64,000 nucleotides of DNA, from contig JACKBI010000015.1 of NCBI GenBank assembly GCA_020634615.1, forward strand, positions 62,001-126,000. Reading direction: 5' to 3'. This DNA is from Anaerolineales bacterium (lineage in GTDB: Bacteria > Chloroflexota > Anaerolineae > JAAEKA01). Each line of letters begins with the position of its first letter. Position 1 is the stretch's first letter. Positions 59,705 through 64,000 of this stretch are shown here, piece by piece. The notes beneath the pieces were generated by a model. It ran no database searches, was not told where the DNA came from, and saw nothing but the letters and a program-made list of their open reading frames with translations. The position numbers and the translations under genes are program-made.

Positions 59705-60124
59705 ATGGCCCGCTACCCCCTCAATCTACCTGTGGTTCTCAAGCAAGAGGCTGAGCAGCTTGCCGCCGATCAGGGCGTTTCCCTGAACCAGTTCATCCTG
59801 TGGGCGGTCTCCGAAAAGGTCGGCAGCTTGCGGCAACAGTTGGATGATCCGGCTTTTCCGCAAGTGACCTACCGCCGCGGGGCCAGCGGGATGCCGGTGG
59901 CGGTTGTGCGCGGTACCGGTTTGCGCGTCGAAGCAGTCGCCATTGCTGTAGAGCAGTGGGGACTGTCACCGGCCGAAGCAGCCGCAGAATACGGGCTGGC
60001 CGAAGCGCAGATCGCCGATGCGCTGGCGTTCAGCCGTGCCCACCGGGCTGAGATCGAAGCTTCTATGGCGGTTGAGACGAGTCTGGAGGCCACCATGGTC
60101 AGGGCAGCGCATGTCGCTGCCTAA
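59705..60124 (+). CDS. Antitoxin with HicB-like N-terminus and DUF433 domain
   Basis: 139 residues. The first 45 ('LNLPVVLKQEAEQLAADQGV', then 'SLNQFILWAVSEKV') are a ribbon-helix-helix of the HicB/Arc type. Residues 50-115 form a DUF433 helix-turn-helix ('VVRGTGLRVEAVAIAVEQWG', 'LSPAEAAAEYGLAEAQIADAL'). DUF433 proteins pair with DUF5615 PIN-like toxins. It overlaps the toxin by 14 bp, as in toxin-antitoxin pairs. It should bind DNA and neutralise the partner. Confidence 0.85.
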   Translation: MARYPLNLPVVLKQEAEQLAADQGVSLNQFILWAVSEKVGSLRQQLDDPAFPQVTYRRGASGMPVAVVRGTGLRVEAVAIAVEQWGLSPAEAAAEYGLAEAQIADALAFSRAHRAEIEASMAVETSLEATMVRAAHVAA

Positions 60125-60476
60125 GCTCCATCTCGACGCCGATACCTCAATCCGTGCGCTTCAGCAGGCACTGGTGGCACGCGGCCACGACGTCACAAGG
60201 ACTCCAAATCCCTGGATGCCGCACGACGCGTCCGATCGCAGCCAGTTGCTGGGCGCCAGCGCACAAGGGCGTGTCATTTTCACGTTCAACGTGCGTGACT
60301 TTCTTGCTCTGGCGCAGGTATATCAACAACATGCCGGAATCGTACTGGCCGCCCAGCAGAGCTGGAGCATTTCGGATCTGATTGCAACACTTGATCGGCT
60401 CTTGTCAGAAACGAATGCAACTGACTGGATCGGCCAGGTCCGCTGGCTCAACCAATGGCGCGACAAGCTCCCGTAA
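60111..60476 (+). CDS. DUF5615 PIN-like toxin
   Basis: 121 residues from ATG 60111. 'LHLDADTSIRALQQALVARGH' has the first PIN-like acidic residues (Asp-x-Asp), 'VTRTPNPWMPHDASDRSQLL' the second, and 'GRVIFTFNVRDFLALAQ' the conserved N-x-x-D-F end of DUF5615. The longer open frame from 60018 is not used, since it covers antitoxin codons only. Predicted RNase partner of the DUF433 antitoxin. Confidence 0.85.
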   Translation: MSLPKLHLDADTSIRALQQALVARGHDVTRTPNPWMPHDASDRSQLLGASAQGRVIFTFNVRDFLALAQVYQQHAGIVLAAQQSWSISDLIATLDRLLSETNATDWIGQVRWLNQWRDKLP

Positions 60477-60499
60477 CTCACTTGCTGCAAAGGCTCACC

Positions 60500-61399
60500 A
60501 TGACCGCTTACCTCGCTCTCGAATCGACCCTTATTTCCCACGGATTGCCCTATCCGCAGAATCTGGAGACTGCCCGTCGCCTGGAGGCGATTGCGCGCGA
60601 ATCCGGCGCCGAGCCGCGGACTGTGGCGGTGATCAATGGTCAATTGCGCGCCGGACTGACGGGGGAGGAATTGGAATGTCTGGCCAGCACAGCAGGCGTG
60701 CGCAAGCTCTCACGCCGCGACCTGCCCATCGCGGTCGCACGCGGTTGGACCGGCGCGACCACCGTCGCCACGACGATGTGGATCGCCGCGCAACACGGCA
60801 TCCGCGTCTTCAGCACCGGCGGAATCGGCGGGGTACACAGGTTACAAGTGGCAAGTGGCAGGTGGCAGGTTGCTGGCGGCGCGATTGCAGCGGATGTTTC
60901 CGCGGATTTGCCTGAACTTGCGCAGACGCCGGTGGCTGTAATATGCGCTGGCGCCAAGGCGATCCTCGATCTGCCGGCGACGCTGGAATACCTGGAGACG
61001 TGGGGAGTGCCAGTAGTCGGCTACGGCACCGATGAGTTCCCGGCCTTTTACACGCGGTGCAGCGGCCTGCCGGTCGATGTGCGCGTCGATACGCCAGAGG
61101 AAGCCGCTGCCATCATCGAGGCCAAGCGCAAGCTTGGGCTGCCCGGCGGCGTGCTGATCTGCGCACCGGTGCCGGCAGAGTTCGAGTTGCCCGCTGACGA
61201 AGCCAACGCGGCCATCGAGCAGGCGCTGGCTGAGGCCGACGAACAGGGCGTGCGCGGCAAGGAGATTACACCATTCCTGCTGGCCCGCATCGTCCAACTG
61301 ACCGGTGAGCGCAGCCTGCGTGCCAATCTGGCACTTTTGGAAAACAACGTGCGCGTTGGCGCACAGATCGCGAAAGCGCTTGCTGCAATCACGTCATAG
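60500..61399 (+). CDS. psuG: Pseudouridine-5'-phosphate glycosidase
   Basis: 299 residues from ATG 60500 (AAAGG 6 bases upstream). It splits pseudouridine 5'-phosphate into uracil and ribose 5-phosphate. 'ALESTLISHGLPYPQN' with the catalytic Glu, 'TTVATTMWIAA', 'FSTGGIGGVH', 'ICAGAKAILDLPATLEYLE' with the Schiff-base Lys, and 'LLENNVRVGAQIA' are family hallmarks. Between GGVH and DVSADL the protein has about 12 extra residues (RLQVASGRWQVAGG) encoded by five tandem heptamers. This is next to the active-site loop, so activity may be altered. No psuK kinase is adjacent. Confidence 0.92.
   Translation: MTAYLALESTLISHGLPYPQNLETARRLEAIARESGAEPRTVAVINGQLRAGLTGEELECLASTAGVRKLSRRDLPIAVARGWTGATTVATTMWIAAQHGIRVFSTGGIGGVHRLQVASGRWQVAGGAIAADVSADLPELAQTPVAVICAGAKAILDLPATLEYLETWGVPVVGYGTDEFPAFYTRCSGLPVDVRVDTPEEAAAIIEAKRKLGLPGGVLICAPVPAEFELPADEANAAIEQALAEADEQGVRGKEITPFLLARIVQLTGERSLRANLALLENNVRVGAQIAKALAAITS
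60841..60875 (+). repeat. Five tandem heptamers inside psuG
   Basis: GTTACAA, GTGGCAA, GTGGCAG, GTGGCAG, GTTGCTG. Total 35 bases, with flanking changes keeping the frame. Same GTnnCAn style as the intergenic arrays. Confidence 0.8.
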
Positions 61400-61405
61400 T
61401 GGCCG

Positions 61406-61490
61406 GACTTCGGAAGTCGCCGCTTGATAGTGACAATCGGTTTCACGCGTTCAAACGGCCTTCGTTACGCAACCAGCAACTTCCGAAGTC
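61406..61490 (-). repeat. 85-bp palindrome-ended element, copy 4
   Basis: Ends GACTTCGGAAGTCGCCG and GCAACTTCCGAAGTC. It lies between the converging psuG and LLM genes, 3 bp from the LLM stop. The interior matches copies 1 and 2 in reverse orientation. Confidence 0.78.
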
Positions 61491-61493
61491 TGC

Positions 61494-62501
61494 TCAGAAC
61501 GCCTCCACCCACGTCCGCCACAGCTTCACTCGCTGCGGATCAAAGGGCAGATAGAACGTCACCCGGTCCAGCAGACCGACGTAACGCATTTTCACAAGAT
61601 AGGGGAGTTCTTCCGGCTGACCCTCGACCGCAAACTGCGCCAGGATGTCGTCGCTGATCAGCGCTGGCATCTCGCTCCAGCGCTGGCGGATGGCCAGACT
61701 GCTCAAGCGCTCGCGGATTTCGCCCCAGCCGTGCAGTTCCATCACCTTGCTGTAGCTGGGCGTCGACGCGTAGAACGAGACCTGGCTGCGGATCTCCTCG
61801 CGCATCCGGGCCATCTCTTCAGCCGTCTCGCCGGTGATGACGAAGATGCTGCTGGACAGCGCGAGGTCGCTGCGCCTGCGGCCTGACTTTTCCAGACCGT
61901 CCTGCACGTTGGGCATGATCTGCTCGCGCAGATAACGGGTGGTGTGGAAGGGATGGACGTGCAGCCCCTGGCACAGCTCGCCGGCCAGTTGGCACATCTG
62001 CGCGTTGACCGCGGCGATGTAGACGGGTATCTGTGGCCGGTCGATGGGGCCGGGGCTGAAGAAGGGCGCCATCAGCGTCAGCTTGTAGTACTCGCCGCGG
62101 AAATTGAGCCGGCCGCCGGTTTGCCACGACTCCCAGACGGCGCGCATGGCCAGAATGAACTCACGCAGGCGCGCGGCGGGCGGCCCCCAGGGCATGCCGA
62201 AACGGCGCTCGATGTGCGCCTGCACCTGCGTGCCCAGACCGAGGATGAAGCGTCCGTTGGAGGCGGCCTGCAAGTCCCACGCCAGATAAGCGGTCGAGGC
62301 CGGGTTGCGGGCGAACGCGACCGCGATGGCCGTGCCCAAGCCAATGCGCTCCGTGTTCAGCGCAGCAACGCCCAGTGGCAAAAAGGGGTCGTGTTGCGTC
62401 TCGCTGGTCCAGAGCGTGTCGAAACCCAGCGACTCAGCAGCCTGCGCCAGTTCCGCCGCTTCGCGCAGTCCAGTAGTCATCAGCGCAACGTCTAGTTTCA
62501 T
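61494..62501 (-). CDS. LLM class (F420- or FMN-dependent) oxidoreductase
   Basis: 335 residues, full length. 'EAAELAQAAESLGFDTLWTS' at the N-terminus, 'ERIGLGTAIAVAFARNP', 'GRFILGLGTQVQAHIERRFG' and 'PFHTTRYLREQIMPNVQDGL' match the F420-dependent LLM family close to TIGR03617. It catalyses a hydride transfer with a deazaflavin or flavin cofactor; the substrate is unknown. It ends next to the 85-bp element and is transcribed after hpt (32 bp gap). Confidence 0.88.
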   Translation of the reverse strand: MKLDVALMTTGLREAAELAQAAESLGFDTLWTSETQHDPFLPLGVAALNTERIGLGTAIAVAFARNPASTAYLAWDLQAASNGRFILGLGTQVQAHIERRFGMPWGPPAARLREFILAMRAVWESWQTGGRLNFRGEYYKLTLMAPFFSPGPIDRPQIPVYIAAVNAQMCQLAGELCQGLHVHPFHTTRYLREQIMPNVQDGLEKSGRRRSDLALSSSIFVITGETAEEMARMREEIRSQVSFYASTPSYSKVMELHGWGEIRERLSSLAIRQRWSEMPALISDDILAQFAVEGQPEELPYLVKMRYVGLLDRVTFYLPFDPQRVKLWRTWVEAF

Positions 62502-62533
62502 TTCAACTCTTTTCTGTTTTCATGTGACCAGCG

Positions 62534-63124
62534 TCAATCACCCGAGAGCAACACACCGGCCGAAAGCACACCGACGTACGGCAGATTGCGATACAGTTGG
62601 CGATAATCCAGGCCGTAGCCGACCACGTAGCGGTCCGGCAGTTCGAAGCCGACGTAGCGCAGCGGCAGGTTAAACAGCCGCAGCCGCGGCTTGTTGAACA
62701 TGGTGCAGACATGCAGGCTGGACGGCTGACGATCGCGCAGCAGGCGCAGCATGTAGTTGAGCGACAGCCCCGTGTCCACCATGTCCTCGACGAACAACAC
62801 GTGACGGCCCGCGACGTCGATCTCCAGGTCTTTGGTGATGCGCACCGGGCGCTGCACACCAGACTCGGCGCGCGCGCCGTAACTGGTGATCGCCAGAAAG
62901 TCGATCTGGAGCGGGATGCTAATCGTGCGCACCAGGTCCGCCATGAACAGCGTCACCCCGCGCAGCGCGCCGACCAGCAACGGGTCCAGTCCCGCGTAGT
63001 CGGCGGAGATCGCCGCGCCAAGCTGCACAACCCGCTGTTGGATCTGGTCCGCGGTCAACAGCACCTCCGCAACCGCGCCGGTCTCCACAACACGCCGCTG
63101 ATCAACTTCCAGCACGCCGCTCAT
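62534..63124 (-). CDS. hpt: Hypoxanthine phosphoribosyltransferase
   Basis: 196 residues. 'LLVGALRGVTLFMADLVR' is motif II, 'VLFVEDMVDTGLSLNYML' the PRPP-binding loop with the Glu-Asp pair, and 'YVGFELPDRYVVGYGLDY' the purine-binding end that is characteristic of HPRT. It salvages hypoxanthine and guanine as nucleotides. The N-terminal 20 residues are longer than usual; a later start is possible. It follows the PD-(D/E)XK-like gene by 9 bp. Confidence 0.94.
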   Translation of the reverse strand: MSGVLEVDQRRVVETGAVAEVLLTADQIQQRVVQLGAAISADYAGLDPLLVGALRGVTLFMADLVRTISIPLQIDFLAITSYGARAESGVQRPVRITKDLEIDVAGRHVLFVEDMVDTGLSLNYMLRLLRDRQPSSLHVCTMFNKPRLRLFNLPLRYVGFELPDRYVVGYGLDYRQLYRNLPYVGVLSAGVLLSGD

Positions 63125-63133
63125 CCGCTACCC

Positions 63134-63547
63134 TCACCCGTGTTCAAGCCCAATTTCCTCATTTCCCTCGTTTCCCTGTCCCTCCGTCCCAATCCACGGG
63201 ACGCGCGCCAGATCGTCCAGACCGTGCTTGGCCAGCAGTTGCCGGAAGTCACTGCGTTTGTAGAGCTTGATGTTAACCTCGGGATACTGCTCCGCCAGCC
63301 AGCGGATCTTGCGGTTCTTGCGCCGCACCTGCTTGGGCCGCATCGTCGTGATTTCGACAAAGAGATCCTCGTCGGGCAGGTAGAAGTCAGGGGTGAAAGC
63401 CACCGCGGGATTGCCGTCCTGATCCGCACGCAACACGAAGGTGCGCGGCTCGTATTCCCAGCGCACGCCATAGAAATCCAGCAGCCGCGCGAACTCCTCC
63501 TCCGCGGCGTGGGCAAAGGCGGGCAAAGACGGTGGGATGTCGGGCAT
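63134..63547 (-). CDS. PD-(D/E)XK nuclease-like protein
   Basis: 137 residues from ATG 63547 (GTG 63580 is an alternative). 'AEEEFARLLDFYGVRWEYEP' then 'AVAFTPDFYLPDEDLFVEIT' form the restriction-fold core: the Glu of the first helix, P-D of TPDFYLP and E-I-T of FVEIT (a variation of ExK). Homologues sit beside hpt in several Actinobacteria and Chloroflexota (from memory). The C-terminus is low-complexity Gly/Asn/Glu. A DNA-related role is likely, but catalysis is uncertain since the Lys of ExK is replaced. Confidence 0.7.
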   Translation of the reverse strand: MPDIPPSLPAFAHAAEEEFARLLDFYGVRWEYEPRTFVLRADQDGNPAVAFTPDFYLPDEDLFVEITTMRPKQVRRKNRKIRWLAEQYPEVNIKLYKRSDFRQLLAKHGLDDLARVPWIGTEGQGNEGNEEIGLEHG

Positions 63548-63644
63548 CACAGGTTGGAGGTGGCGTCTTTCAGGGTGCACTATGAGTGATGAAACGAAGC
63601 GCCATGGCGGGGGATTTGAGAAACAATGATGGGCGTCGTCGTTG

Positions 63645-63815
63645 TTACAGGTCGAAAATCTCTGGCACGTGCTCGTCTTCGTACTTTTCGATCAACACGC
63701 CAAGCACCTCCATCAACGACGCCAGCGGATGTGCTTCGTTCTCGCCTACTTCGTCGATCAGGTTGTCAAGAAGAAAAACGGCCTCTTTATACTCTTGTTC
63801 AGTGTGCGGTACCAT
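63645..63815 (-). CDS. Mini HigA-like protein lacking the HTH domain
   Basis: 56 residues: an N-terminal 'EYKEAVFLLDNLIDEVGENE' helix, then 'ASLMEVLGVLIEKYEDEHVP'. This is the pattern of the first 50 residues of HigA-type antitoxins ('LLxxLIEAYEDEHYP'), which normally continue into a Cro/C1 helix-turn-helix. Here the frame stops at EIFDL. A strong extended -10 lies just upstream and the predicted transcript start is within a few bases of the ATG, so it may be leaderless. No HigB toxin is adjacent. It is either a decayed antitoxin or a small regulator. Confidence 0.6.
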   Translation of the reverse strand: MVPHTEQEYKEAVFLLDNLIDEVGENEAHPLASLMEVLGVLIEKYEDEHVPEIFDL

Positions 63816-63824
63816 ATGCGGCAG

Positions 63825-63853
63825 ATTATAACACAGCCCCAGACGCGCACCAA
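63825..63853 (-). promoter_or_regulatory. Promoter of the mini HigA-like gene
   Basis: On the minus strand, TTGGTG (63853-63848), 17 bases, TATAAT (63830-63825) with an extended -10 TG. Start codon only 10 bases after the -10 box. Confidence 0.6.
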
Positions 63854-63859
63854 CTCGTT

Positions 63860-63887
63860 TTGTTGGCCCTTGCCGCTATGGTACAAT
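63860..63887 (+). promoter_or_regulatory. Promoter of the gene at the right edge
   Basis: TTGTTG (63860-63865), 16 bases, TACAAT (63882-63887) with an extended -10 TG. Divergent from the previous promoter. Confidence 0.5.
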
Positions 63888-63950
63888 CGTCGCGGGCCAC
63901 GCGTGGCCTGCGAGCTTCTTCGATCCGGTATCCCACCGAGGTACATCTTT

Positions 63951-64000
63951 ATGCCAATCACCCCCCGCGAGTTGAGCGCGGAACAACTGCGCCGCCTGTG
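63951..64000 (+). CDS. 5' end of a gene cut by the window edge
   Basis: ATG 63951 opens MPITPRELSAEQLRRL before the sequence ends. 'ELSxEQLRRxCDP' starts are seen in AAA+/Lon-like protease ATPases of Chloroflexota, but sixteen residues are too few to assign a family. Confidence 0.45.
   Translation, partial: MPITPRELSAEQLRRL

Noticed and set aside
1..64000. A defence island centred on the HerA-like ATPase and the toxin-antitoxin pairs
   Set aside because: The HerA-like gene lacks NurA, SIR2, DUF4297 or other known partners; the toxin-antitoxin pairs are far apart and the neighbours are housekeeping or metabolic genes.

Overview
The window looks like one contiguous piece of a high-GC bacterial chromosome, most likely Chloroflexota (Caldilineae/Anaerolineae-like). 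I infer this from gene content (VanW-type exported protein, type III pantothenate kinase, DrrAB-type exporters, CNNM-type CBS proteins), from secreted proteins with Thr/Pro linkers ending in a Tyr-Leu-Pro-Leu-Ile tail, and from abundant short palindromic and heptameric repeats between genes. No rRNA, tRNA, CRISPR array, transposase or phage gene was recognised.

Layout. 1-3.6 kb is a scarred stretch: a DUF389-like C-terminus, a GNAT, an SDR and an NmrA-like protein, interleaved with gene fragments joined at illegitimate junctions. 3.6-7.9 kb (minus strand) is a five-gene run: ABC exporter, ComB-like phosphatase, ClbS/DfsB-like protein and a PAF-acetylhydrolase-like hydrolase. 8.4-18.2 kb is the most striking locus: four consecutive genes for secreted repeat proteins, each with 14 copies of a propeller-like repeat (two unrelated repeat types). 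19.3-23.6 kb is a complete pantothenate-to-4'-phosphopantothenate cluster (panB-panE-panC-coaX-panD) behind a good promoter. 23.7-33.6 kb holds a Phd/PIN toxin-antitoxin pair, a META-domain lipoprotein, a class III aminotransferase with a trans-3-hydroxyproline dehydratase-like protein, an M19 dipeptidase, a DrrAB-type exporter and a secreted protein with a long leader. 33.8-44.8 kb (mostly minus) holds a haem-binding protein, a VIT/CCC1 remnant, a rhomboid-like protein, a haem-copper-oxidase-like membrane protein with cupin and Crp/Fnr regulator, two CNNM/HlyC-type proteins, an acyl-CoA dehydrogenase, methyltransferases and OsmC.

45-53 kb holds an acyl-CoA ligase, two secreted proteins sharing a recent 600-bp duplication, an AT-richer secreted orphan next to a 12-base C tract, a LuxR-type HTH protein and a VanW protein. 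53.5-58.5 kb pairs a HerA/DUF87-like ATPase with a divergent Fur-family regulator and a Zn/Mn ABC transporter (ATPase and permease, no binding protein). 58.5-64 kb holds a glycosyltransferase, a DUF433/DUF5615 toxin-antitoxin pair, psuG, an LLM oxidoreductase, hpt, a PD-(D/E)XK-like protein, a mini HigA-like protein and the start of one more gene.

The second theme is repeats. There are (i) palindromes with an ACTTTCGGAAAGT core, one inserted in frame in a glycosyltransferase; (ii) four 84-87 bp elements with GACTTCGGAAGTC-type ends; (iii) a GTAACTATTCAGCCT inverted repeat that brackets three different inserts; (iv) GTnnnCA heptamer arrays, usually in inverted pairs, that touch or rewrite gene ends and in psuG lie inside the coding sequence.
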